DNA from: Rhodophyticola sp. CCM32
GTDB lineage: Bacteria; Pseudomonadota; Alphaproteobacteria; Rhodobacterales; Rhodobacteraceae
Assembly: GCF_004751985.1 (NCBI RefSeq)
Contig: NZ_CP038492.1
Coordinates: forward strand, 3,162,001 to 3,226,000
DNA length: 64,000 bases
Direction: 5' to 3'
The position numbers were made by a program, and so were the translations under genes. How positions within the stretch are numbered: position 1 is the stretch's first letter; every line of letters starts with the position of its first letter. Below are positions 42,974 through 50,712 of this stretch, in pieces. Below the pieces are notes generated by a model. That model ran no database searches and was not told where the DNA came from. It worked only from the letters and a program-made list of their open reading frames with translations.

Positions 42974-43783
42974 TTGGACAGTTTCGAAGGTTATTTGACC
43001 AAAGACGGCATCCGTATTCATCGCCCCGAGGATTTTGCGGGCATGCATGCGGCAGGCGCGCTTGCGGCGCATATTCTTGACGAGATGGTGCCGATGGTGC
43101 GGCCCGGGATGACCACCGGTGCGCTGAATGACCGGATCACAGCGCTGGTGGAGGCGGCGGGCGCGACCTCGGCCACGATCGGCTATCGCGGGTATCAGCA
43201 TGCCAGCTGTATCAGTGTGAACCATGTGGTCTGTCACGGGATCCCCGGCGCCAAGGTTCTGAAAGACGGGGATATCCTGAATATCGACGTGACGGTGATT
43301 GTGGATGGCTGGTTTGGCGATACCAGCCGCATGTATGTGGCGGGCAAGCTGAACCGGCGGGCCGAACGGCTGATCCAGGTCACCCATGATGCGCTGTTCA
43401 AGGGGATCGAGATGGTGAAGCCGGGCAACACGTTCGGCGATATCGGCCATGCGATCCAAAGCTATGTGGAGGCACAGCGGATGTCTGTTGTCCGCGATTT
43501 CTGCGGTCATGGTCTGGGCCAGGTGTTTCACGCCCCCCCCAATGTGCTGCATTACGGGCGCCCCGGCACCGCCGCCGTGCTGGAGGAAGGCATGTTCTTC
43601 ACCATTGAACCGATGGTCAATCTGGGCCGGCCCGAAACCAAGGTTCTGGCCGATGACTGGACGGCGGTGACCCGCGACAAAAGCCTGAGCGCCCAGTTTG
43701 AACATTCCATCGGGGTGACGGCGGATGGCTGCGAGATTTTCACCCTGTCGCCGGGCGGCAAATACCACCCGACCTGGGCGTAA
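42974..43783 (+). CDS. map: Methionine aminopeptidase, type I
   Basis: This ~269-residue metalloprotease removes initiator methionine. Metal-ligand residues are visible in NIDVTVIVDGWFGDTSRMY, the histidine of GHGLGQVFHAPPNVLHYG, the glutamate of FTIEPMVNLG, and EHSIGVT. No ATG is available at the expected N-terminus. A TTG at 42974 has GGAG 8 bases upstream and gives (M)DSFEGYLTKDGIRIHRPED. A GTG at 42965 overlaps that site. radC follows 36 bases downstream, and sfsA precedes. Confidence 0.93.
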   Translation: MDSFEGYLTKDGIRIHRPEDFAGMHAAGALAAHILDEMVPMVRPGMTTGALNDRITALVEAAGATSATIGYRGYQHASCISVNHVVCHGIPGAKVLKDGDILNIDVTVIVDGWFGDTSRMYVAGKLNRRAERLIQVTHDALFKGIEMVKPGNTFGDIGHAIQSYVEAQRMSVVRDFCGHGLGQVFHAPPNVLHYGRPGTAAVLEEGMFFTIEPMVNLGRPETKVLADDWTAVTRDKSLSAQFEHSIGVTADGCEIFTLSPGGKYHPTWA

Positions 43784-43819
43784 CGCACTGTTAACCGGTT
43801 TTGCGGCAGGCTCGGCGGT

Positions 43820-44593
43820 ATGAGAAGACACCCCGATCAGGTCGCCGAAGCGCCGCTGCCCGGATTTGACGTGACCCGGCCGGTGCGTCTGCCCCGCAAG
43901 CCTTCCAAAAACGTCGGAGTGGAGGCGCATCGCAAAGCCCATCGGGACCGGTTGCGCGCCCGTTTCACCGAGGGCGGGTCTGATGCGGTGCCGGATTATG
44001 AATTGCTGGAAATGATCCTCTACCGGGCCCTGCCGCGCGGCGATACCAAGCCGCTGGCCAAGGCGCTGCTGAAACAGTTCGGCGATCTGAACCATGTTCT
44101 GGCCGCCCCGCCCGCCCGGCTGAAAGATGTGACCGGCGTGGGCGACCGTGTGGTATTCGAGCTGAAGCTGATGGAAGCGGTGGGCCACCGGATGGCGCGC
44201 GCAAGGGTGATGAAAAAGCCGATCCTGTCTTCCTGGGATGCGCTGCTGGATTATTGCCAGACAGCGATGGCGCATCGGGAACTGGAACAGTTCCGGGTTC
44301 TGTTTCTGGACCGCAAGAATGTTCTGATTGCCGATGAGGCACAGCAGACCGGTACGGTCGATCATGTGCCGGTCTATCCCCGCGAGGTGGTGAAACGGGC
44401 GCTTGAACTGAATGCCTCGGCGCTGATTCTGGTGCATAATCACCCGTCAGGCGACCCCACACCATCGCAGGCGGATATGGATATGACCAATGCGATTCGC
44501 GATGCGGCAGAGGTGTTGGGCCTTGTGATCCATGACCATCTGATCATCGGCAAGGCGCGGGAGTTGAGTTTTCGGGCAGAAGGATATCTTTGA
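43820..44593 (+). CDS. radC: RadC/UPF0758 family JAB-domain protein
   Basis: This 257-residue protein has an N-terminal helix-hairpin-helix region (DYELLEMILYRALPRGDTKP, RLKDVTGVGDRVVFELKL) and a C-terminal JAB/MPN metalloprotease-like domain. The JAMM motif is visible as LILVHNHPSGDPTPSQAD. Despite its name, a direct DNA-repair role is not established for the family. It lies downstream of map. Confidence 0.92.
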   Translation: MRRHPDQVAEAPLPGFDVTRPVRLPRKPSKNVGVEAHRKAHRDRLRARFTEGGSDAVPDYELLEMILYRALPRGDTKPLAKALLKQFGDLNHVLAAPPARLKDVTGVGDRVVFELKLMEAVGHRMARARVMKKPILSSWDALLDYCQTAMAHRELEQFRVLFLDRKNVLIADEAQQTGTVDHVPVYPREVVKRALELNASALILVHNHPSGDPTPSQADMDMTNAIRDAAEVLGLVIHDHLIIGKARELSFRAEGYL

Positions 44594-44617
44594 CCTGACG
44601 CCTTTCTGCGGCTGGGT

Positions 44618-45070
44618 TTACCCGGTGTTCAGGCCCGCCATGGCACGGGCGACGAAATACCGGTCTCCTGATACTGCCAGAGTATTCGCGGCCTCCTCCC
44701 AGGGCAGAAAGACCGGCCAGTGTCCGGGCTCTGTCGGGGCGGCGATCTGCCGGCCCAGGCTGGCCAGATAGATATGGCATTGCTTCTGCGCCCAAAGGTC
44801 GTAATCGGGCATATAGGTGAAGCGGTGAAACATCCCCATCCGGCGTGGGGAACGAAGATGATACCCGGTTTCCTCCATGACCTCACGATGCAGGGCCGCC
44901 AGCACGCTTTCGCCCGGGTCGATGCCGCCGCCGGGCAGTTGAAACTCAGGGGTCGGCTGTTCCTGAAACGTGGCCAGAATGCCCTCCCCGCTGGTGATGA
45001 TCGCATAGACCCCGGCGCGGGGTGTATACTGGCGGTTCGGATCGGGCCGTGGGCCGAAACGGCGGTTCAT
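44618..45070 (-). CDS. Nudix hydrolase
   Basis: This 150-residue Nudix-fold protein has an intact Nudix box, GGGIDPGESVLAALHREVME then ETG. It would hydrolyse a nucleoside diphosphate linked to another moiety. The substrate is not predictable. The start MNRRFGPRPD is preferred; MEAH lies 12 bases upstream. It is convergent with radC. Confidence 0.85.
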   Translation of the reverse strand: MNRRFGPRPDPNRQYTPRAGVYAIITSGEGILATFQEQPTPEFQLPGGGIDPGESVLAALHREVMEETGYHLRSPRRMGMFHRFTYMPDYDLWAQKQCHIYLASLGRQIAAPTEPGHWPVFLPWEEAANTLAVSGDRYFVARAMAGLNTG

Positions 45071-45140
45071 GTGGGCCTCCATCAGGGCAATCGGCGGGTC
45101 TGACCGCTATGCCAGCCCTGCGGGGTTTTGGAAACCCGGC

Positions 45141-45170
45141 CCCTGTCCTTTGGCAAGCCCTGTCCTTTGG
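45141..45170. repeat. Short tandem direct repeat upstream of kdsD
   Basis: CCCTGTCCTTTGG occurs twice with a 17-base period, just before the kdsD start. GGGTTT/AAACCC at 45123-45137 adds a small hairpin. It could be a replication-slippage product or a tandem binding site. Confidence 0.45.
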
Positions 45171-45184
45171 TAAAACCTTGGGCT

Positions 45185-46161
45185 ATGCAAACCGCCATGG
45201 ACAAGACAGCCGATCAGATGATCCGTGACACCGCCGCCCGCGTACTGCGCACCGAAGGGCAGGCGGTGACCGATATGGCCGAGGCCCTGCCGCCTGATTT
45301 CCCGGCGGCGGTTGAGGCGATCCTGAATGTCAAAGGCCGGGTGATCCTGTCAGGGATCGGCAAATCGGGCCATATCGCGCGCAAGATCAGCTCCACCCTT
45401 GCCTCGACCGGCACACCTTCGGCCTTTGTGCATGCGGCCGAGGCAAGCCATGGGGATCTGGGCATGGTGATGCCCGGGGATCTGGTGCTTCTGATCTCGA
45501 ATTCCGGCGAGACTTCGGAACTGGGGGATATCGTTGCCCATGTGGCACGCTTCTCGATCCCGATGATCGGCATCTCGGGCAAGGCCGACAGCACCCTGAT
45601 GCGCGCCGCAGACTGGTGCCTGACCCTGCCGCAGGCGCCCGAGGCCTGCATTATCGGCATGGCGCCCACCACCTCCACCACGCTGACACTGGCGCTGGGG
45701 ATGCGCTGGCCGTGGCGGTGATGGAACGGCGCGGGTTTCTGCCCGAACATTTCCGCGCGTTTCATCCCGGCGGCAAGCTGGGCGCACAGCTCAGCAAGGT
45801 GGCGCAGCTGATGCATGGGGTGGCGGAACTGCCCCTGGTCCGCAGCTCCAGCACCATGGGCGACACGCTGATCGAGATGAGCGAAAAGAGCTTTGGCATT
45901 GCCGGCGTGGTCGAGGATCACAAACTGGTCGGCGTGATCTCAGATGGGGATCTGCGGCGCAATATGGAGGGGCTGATGGCACAGACAGCGGGGGATGTCG
46001 CCACGCGAAACCCGCGCTGCATCGGGCCCGATATGCTGGCCGCCGAGGCAATGGCGGTGATGTCAGAGAACAAGATCACCGCGCTTTTCGTGGTCGATGA
46101 TGCGGGCCGCCCCGTTGGTCTTCTGCATCTGCACGATTGCCTGCGCGCCGGGATCGCCTGA
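45185..46161 (+). pseudogene. kdsD: Arabinose-5-phosphate isomerase, split by a one-base deletion
   Basis: The two halves together give a complete KdsD/KpsF protein of about 325 residues. The SIS isomerase domain (VILSGIGKSGHIARKISSTL, LLISNSGETSELGD) and the first part of the linker lie in the first frame. The rest (AVAVMERRGFLPEHFRAFHPGG and two CBS domains) lies in the -1 frame. The break is at CTGGGGATGCGC near 45697-45703; one added base restores the expected LGDALAVAV. The enzyme turns ribulose-5-P into arabinose-5-P for Kdo synthesis. No slippery site for programmed frameshifting is evident. A sequencing error is as likely as a real mutation, since the gene is often essential unless duplicated. 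Confidence 0.88.
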
Positions 46162-46184
46162 CCCCGTCTTGCGGGGGAAAGGTT

Positions 46185-46216
46185 GCGGTTTTCGAGTCTG
46201 ATCAAATGCAAACCGC
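46185..46216. repeat. Short 32-bp inverted-repeat element, copy B
   Basis: GCGGTTT and AAACCGC form 7-bp terminal arms. It matches the element at 6242-6273 at 26 of 32 positions. It lies between kdsD and the toxin-antitoxin operon. Confidence 0.55.
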
Positions 46217-46270
46217 CATGGAAAGCAAAACCGGCTGCCGGGCGGGTGTCTTGAAACCGATTGATCAAAG

Positions 46271-46305
46271 CCTTATCATATGATATGAATATGCATATCA
46301 TAAGG
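46271..46305. promoter_or_regulatory. Palindromic operator/promoter region of the toxin-antitoxin operon
   Basis: This AT-rich palindrome has outer arms CCTTAT/ATAAGG and inner arms ATGATATG/CATATCAT. It ends 8 bases before the antitoxin ATG. Autorepression at such palindromes is usual for Xre-type antitoxins; here it is inferred. Confidence 0.6.
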
Positions 46306-46313
46306 ATAGATCA

Positions 46314-46730
46314 ATGGTGGCAATCCTTCAGCAGATATCAAGACCCGCGGCGATCACGCCGTTGAACGACCCCCGGAATATTGCGGTGGTCGTCAAGGCG
46401 GTCGTGCGGATTGCGGAGGCATGGTCTTTGAGCAATGCGGAAGCCTCGGCATTGTTCGATGTCCCGACTGCCACATGGAGCCGGATGAAAGTCGGTTCAT
46501 TCAAGGGCAATCTGGATCAGGACAAGATGATGCGCGCGAGTTTTCTGATCGGCATCTTCAAGGGTCTGAGACTTCTGTTTAACGGCCCGTTGGAGACGGG
46601 ATGGCCAAAGCAACCGAATACAGGCAGCCTGTTTTCGGGCAAAACACCGGTGGAGAAGATGATTTCGGGCGGGATACCGGCAATGATGCTGGTAAGGCGC
46701 CATATTGATGCGCTGCGGGGTGGATTGTGA
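46314..46730 (+). CDS. Xre/MbcA/ParS-type antitoxin (DUF2384)
   Basis: This 138-residue protein has an N-terminal Xre-like helix-turn-helix (AEAWSLSNAEASALFDVPTA then TWSRM) and a C-terminal toxin-binding region including FSGKTPVEKMISGGIPAMML, the hallmark of DUF2384 antitoxins paired with RES toxins. It would neutralise the RES toxin and repress the operon through the upstream palindrome. Its stop overlaps the toxin start (GTGA), which couples their translation. Confidence 0.88.
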   Translation: MVAILQQISRPAAITPLNDPRNIAVVVKAVVRIAEAWSLSNAEASALFDVPTATWSRMKVGSFKGNLDQDKMMRASFLIGIFKGLRLLFNGPLETGWPKQPNTGSLFSGKTPVEKMISGGIPAMMLVRRHIDALRGGL

Positions 46731-47481
46731 CCGATGCATCAATGCTTCCCATCCGCGCATTCGTCGAAGCAAATACCACGCGGTTTATCTCGACAGCCTA
46801 TATTGACGATCCGGCGCTCAACCCGCTGTCGGATACGGCGGATGAGCTTTCCTTTCTGGAGGCGTTCGAAGCGCTGACATCCTCACGGCGGGGCTGCCGG
46901 AATTTATCCCTCCCGGCGTCTCCCCTGATGAGCTTCTGAACAAGCATCACGGCTATGGCTGGAGCTATGTGAATGCCGCATTCTGCTACACCCGTGATAC
47001 GGGCAATCGGTTCAACGGCCCGGAAAGAGGGGCGTGGTATGCGGCATGGGGGAAAGACCGGGTCAAGACCGCGCAGGCGGAAGTCTCGTGGCATCTTTCG
47101 CGCGAGCTTGAAGCAACCGGAATTTTCGAGAATGTGACATCCTATCGAGAGCTTAACGCGTCTTTTGCAACCAGCTTTCACGATTTGAGTGGCACGCCGG
47201 AGGATTCTGCTTTGAACCCTGATATTTCAAAAGGGTATGTGGATGGCCAGAAACTTGCCGCCCAGCTTATGGGGTTGAACGCAAATGGCATTCTTTACCC
47301 GTCGGTTCGCAGATGCGGTGGCAGATGCCTGGCAGCGTTTCGCCCGCATCTGGTTCAGAACATACAGCAAGGCGATACCTGGATCTTTGAATGGTCGGGA
47401 GATCCCAACCCTTCGGTTACCAGAGCATTTTGCATCAAACCTGACGCGGACGCCTCGGCCTCTCAACCTGCAAAGCACTGA
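46727..47481 (+). pseudogene. RES-domain toxin, frameshifted
   Basis: RES toxins degrade NAD and stop growth. The N-terminal part (RAFVEANTTRFISTAYIDDP, ELSFLEAFEALT) is in one frame. From about 46880 the sequence continues in the -1 frame: ILTAGLPEFIPPGVSPDELL, RFNGPERGAWYAAW, AEVSWHL, and the hallmark ILYPSVRRCGGRCLAAFRP. One base appears to be missing. Apart from that the RES core looks intact. The C-terminal ~20 residues overlap a hairpin repeat and look foreign to the family. The start is GTG overlapping the antitoxin stop. Either the toxin is inactivated or the read contains an error. Confidence 0.85.
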
Positions 47482-47531
47482 TTTCGAAGGGGGATGCGAT
47501 GGCATCTGATCCAATGAAACGGCAAAATGCT
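47424..47531. repeat. Hairpin repeat overlapping the RES toxin 3' end
   Basis: Perfect 10-bp terminal arms AGCATTTTGC (47424-47433) and GCAAAATGCT (47522-47531) are followed by TTTAACC. The end sequences resemble those of the 7147-7247 element (aaaacgcttt). The interior (cctcggcctctc...) is only loosely like the family core. Confidence 0.5.
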
Positions 47532-47600
47532 TTAACCACAACGGACAGATGACAGGCGGCTCCATCCCCGTTGCGCCGCTGCGCCGCTGCGGCCCCCGTA

Positions 47601-48629
47601 TCAGACCTCATAGAAATCGCGATACCAGGCGACGAATTCGGCAACGCCATCGGCCACCTGCGTCTTCGGGGTATACCCTGTCAGCCGTTGCAACAGATCC
47701 GCATCGGCCCAGGTGGCGGGCACATCGCCGGGCTGCATCTCCATCATGTTGCGGATCGCGGGCCTGCCGATGGCGGTTTCGATGGCGGCAATGAAATCCA
47801 TCAACTGAACCGGTTGCGAATTGCCGATATTCACCACCCGCCAGGGCGCGACCGGCGACAGGCTGTCACCTTCAACGATATCCTCGGGGGTCTCGGGGCG
47901 TTCCGGCGCCACGTCGATCAGCCGCACGATCCCGTCGACCAGATCTTCCACATAGGTGAAATCGCGGGCCATATCGCCGTGATTGTAGATGTCGATCGGC
48001 AGACCTTCCAGAATCGCCTTGGTAAATTTGAACAGCGCCATATCGGGCCGTCCCCAGGGCCCGTATACGGTGAAGAAACGGAACATGGTGGTCGGCAGGT
48101 CAAACAGATGGGCATAGGAATGCGCCATCGCCTCATTGGCCTTTTTGGTCGCGGCGTAAAAGGACATCTGGGTGTCCGATTTCGCGGTCTCGGCATAGGG
48201 CATCCGGGTGTTGGCACCATAGACCGATGAGGTCGAGGCCAGAAGCATATGCTGAGGCGGCACCGCGCGGGCGGCCTCCAGCAGGCGGAAAGTGCCGATC
48301 AGGTTCGCGTTGACATAGCTTTCGGGGTTGTCGATCGAATAGCGCACGCCGGCCTGGGCGGCCAGATGCACCACCGCATCGGGCCTGTGATCGGCAAACA
48401 GACCATCCAGCACAACGGGGGTTTCGACCCGTTCGGTCACCGCAGTAAAGCCCTGATTCTGAAGCAATATGCTTTGACGGCGGGTTTTGAGTGCGACGTC
48501 GTAATAATCGGTCAGCGCGTCGAGGCCGATCACCTGCCAGCCCTCGGCCAACAGGCGGCGGCACAGGTGATATCCGATGAACCCCGCAGAACCGGTGATC
48601 AGGGCAGTGCGGGTGTTGGGCGATGGCAT
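47601..48629 (-). CDS. UDP-glucuronate 4-epimerase-like NAD-dependent epimerase
   Basis: This 342-residue extended SDR has the NAD-binding GSAGFIGYHLCRRLLAEGW and the catalytic YxxxK in FYAATKKANEAMAHSYAH. The substrate-side segments RFFTVYGPWGRPDMALFKF and GDMARDFTYVEDLVDGIVRL are characteristic of UDP-glucuronic acid epimerases. It would interconvert UDP-glucuronate and UDP-galacturonate for surface polysaccharide. It lies downstream of galE on the same strand after a 385-base gap. Confidence 0.9.
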   Translation of the reverse strand: MPSPNTRTALITGSAGFIGYHLCRRLLAEGWQVIGLDALTDYYDVALKTRRQSILLQNQGFTAVTERVETPVVLDGLFADHRPDAVVHLAAQAGVRYSIDNPESYVNANLIGTFRLLEAARAVPPQHMLLASTSSVYGANTRMPYAETAKSDTQMSFYAATKKANEAMAHSYAHLFDLPTTMFRFFTVYGPWGRPDMALFKFTKAILEGLPIDIYNHGDMARDFTYVEDLVDGIVRLIDVAPERPETPEDIVEGDSLSPVAPWRVVNIGNSQPVQLMDFIAAIETAIGRPAIRNMMEMQPGDVPATWADADLLQRLTGYTPKTQVADGVAEFVAWYRDFYEV

Positions 48630-48817
48630 GGGGCGACCTCGTCAGTTTTGGTGCGCAAGCCTTAACAACCTGAAGCCCCCCGCCAAGCGCGTGGCGGGCA
48701 GTATTTTGCATATGCAGCATTCCTGCCCTGAAAGGCATCTCTGCTATGTGAAAATGCTACCTTGTCTGCAACACTGGACTGAAATTCAGCAGCAACGCAT
48801 ATGCATAGCGCTGAGGG

Positions 48818-48903
48818 CATCGCCCGAACCGAGGGGTGGGCGAGAAGCGCCCGCCCCATGGGTTCGGTCGGGCGCTGCCCGGCGGTGCCGCCGCCGGGCG
48901 ATG
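48818..48903. other. GC-rich structured element with competing folds (in gene-free stretch 48630-49014)
   Basis: CATCGCCCG (48818-48826) can pair with CGGGCGATG (48895-48903). Inside lies a hairpin, GGGGTGGGCG (48833-48842) with CGCCCGCCCC (48848-48857), extended by AACC/GGTT. A second stem, GCCCGGCGG (48877-48885) with CCGCCGGGC (48891-48899), shares bases with the closing helix, so the two exclude each other. A separate CCCGCCA/TGGCGGG hairpin lies at 48679-48698. I see no gene in the stretch. It may be a mobile palindromic repeat or a leader RNA of the epimerase gene on the minus strand. Confidence 0.5.
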
Positions 48904-49014
48904 CTCTACCCTTGAGAAGGTGATTGATATGGCGCTTTCCCTGTCTTTTATGGAAAGACGTTCTGCCAGTGGAAAATCAGATAGGTCCTGCAAGCCTTTG
49001 AAATCAAGGCCTGT

Positions 49015-50024
49015 TCAACGCGTTGCGGCGTTTTGTACCCAGGTCCAGCTGCTTTGGCACATATCGGCCAGGGATTTCCGGGTCGAAAACCCAAGAAGCT
49101 CTTTCGCTTTCTCCGTCTCGGCACAATAGACCGGCACATCGCCGGGCCGTCGGGGGGCGATTTCAAAGGGCAGATCCTGACCGCAGGCATCGGAATAGGC
49201 CGCGATAATCTCCAGAACCGAATGGCCCTGCCCGGTGCCCAGATTGACCAGATGGCTTTTGCCGTCCGCGATCAGGGCGGACAGCGACAGAACATGGCCA
49301 TGGGCCAGATCTTCCACATGGATGTAATCGCGCACGCCGGTGCCGTCGGGTGTGGGGTAATCATTGCCAAAAACCTGCACCAGGGGCAGTTCACCCAAGG
49401 CGACCTTGGCCACGAAGGGCATCAGATTGCTTGGCGTATCCTTTGGATTCTCACCCAGAAGGCCAGAGCCATGGGCGCCAGCCGGGTTGAAATAGCGCAG
49501 GATGCCGAAGGCCCAGGACGGATCAGTGGCAACCAGATGTTCCAGCACTTCCTCGCCCAGGATTTTGCTTTTCCCATAAGGGTTCATGGCCTGTCGTGGC
49601 GCGGTTTCCGGGGTCGGTGTCTGATCGGGAAGCCCGTAAACCGTCGCCGAGGAGGAAAAGACCAGCCGTCGGCATCCCGCGCGTTCCATCGCGGCCAGCA
49701 ATGTCAGCAGACCGCCCAGATTGCTTTCCAGATAGGTCAGGGGCATTTTCATGCTGTCGCCAACGGATTTCAGCGCTGCGAAATGCACAACCGCAACAAT
49801 GTCGTGGTCGGCAAAGACCTGATCCAGCAGCGCGCCATTGCGCACATCGCCGGTGATGCAGGTGACCGGCGCATTGGTCAGCTGGGCCAGACGATCGGGC
49901 ACATCGGCCTGGGCATTGCCGAAATTATCGAGGATCACCACCTCATACCCGGCCTGTTTCAGGGCCAGATAGGTATGAGATCCGATATATCCTGCCCCCC
50001 TGTGAGAAGGATTTTGCCAGCCAT
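49015..50024 (-). CDS. galE: UDP-glucose 4-epimerase, with a frameshift near the N-terminus
   Basis: The product interconverts UDP-glucose and UDP-galactose. From AGYIGSHTYLALKQAGYEVV onward the frame is intact, with catalytic YxxxK in NPYGKSKILGEEVLEHL and the GalE segments ILRYFNPAGAHGSG and YPTPDGTGVRDYIHVEDLAH. The natural start, MAGKILLTGG, lies in another frame at 50024. A run of six Cs on the plus strand at 49995-50000 has one base too few to connect TGG to AGYIG. Without correction the only open start is an unrelated ATG at 50061. A homopolymer error is likely, but a real mutation is possible. Confidence 0.88.
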
Positions 50025-50103
50025 TCCCGTCCCTTTCGCGCGTTTGAGCGAGTGCTGACATGATTTCCGCGCAAGGTCAAACAGCCCCCCGTTGCAAACC
50101 GGG

Positions 50104-50712
50104 TCAGCGCCAGAACACCTGACGGATCGTTGCGATAATCAGCAGGACATCAAAGCAGAGATTGCTGTGGCGCTGATAGATCAGATCGAGCCGGGCTTTG
50201 CGCGGAATACAGGCATTTGTATAGACCCTGTCGGTTTCCCCGGCGGTCCGGCACCGCGCCAGCAGCCTGTGTTCATGCTTGCAATAGACCAGGGAGGCAA
50301 GCCCCGTGACCCCGGGCCGGTTTTTCAGAACCTGCGTATAAAGCGCGGGGCATTTTTCCACATATTCACGCAAGGGCGGGCGCGGCCCGACAAAGCTCAG
50401 ATCGCCTTTCAGAATGTTCCAGAGCTGTGGCAATTCATCCAGCCGCCGGGCGCGCAGCCAGCGACCGGCAGGGGTGATCCGGGCGCGTTTATGCCCGCCT
50501 GACACACCGGCATCATGTTTCGCGACGGTCATGGTGCGCAGTTTCAGCAGGCCAAAGGGGTGACCCGGCGCGCGCATCCGTTCCGAGATATAGAAGAGCG
50601 GGCCGCCCTGAACCCGCCAGAGCCAGATCAGAAGGCCGATCAGAACCGGGCCCAGAATGACGGTGAGACAGATGGCGAACCCCAGATCAAAGATGCGTTT
50701 CTGCCAGGTCAC
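50104..50712 (-). CDS. Initiating sugar transferase (polyprenyl-phosphate hexose-1-phosphate transferase)
   Basis: This ~202-residue monotopic membrane enzyme has an N-terminal hydrophobic segment (LGFAICLTVILGPVLIGLLI). The bacterial sugar transferase core is visible in PFGLLKLRTMTV, LRARRLDELPQLWNILKGDL and SFVGPRPPLREYVEK. It loads the first sugar phosphate onto undecaprenyl phosphate to start a polysaccharide repeat unit. I prefer the GTG start overlapping the previous stop (GTGA); an ATG 36 bases further up would overlap that gene more. It is coupled to the SDR gene. Confidence 0.88.
   Translation of the reverse strand: MTWQKRIFDLGFAICLTVILGPVLIGLLIWLWRVQGGPLFYISERMRAPGHPFGLLKLRTMTVAKHDAGVSGGHKRARITPAGRWLRARRLDELPQLWNILKGDLSFVGPRPPLREYVEKCPALYTQVLKNRPGVTGLASLVYCKHEHRLLARCRTAGETDRVYTNACIPRKARLDLIYQRHSNLCFDVLLIIATIRQVFWR

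Noticed and set aside
45690..45710. Programmed ribosomal frameshift in kdsD
   Set aside because: No slippery heptamer or downstream stimulatory stem is evident, and two neighbouring genes show the same kind of one-base loss.
45616..46161. Second half of kdsD as an independent CBS-domain gene
   Set aside because: The frame joins seamlessly to the SIS-domain half after adding one base, so it is one broken gene.
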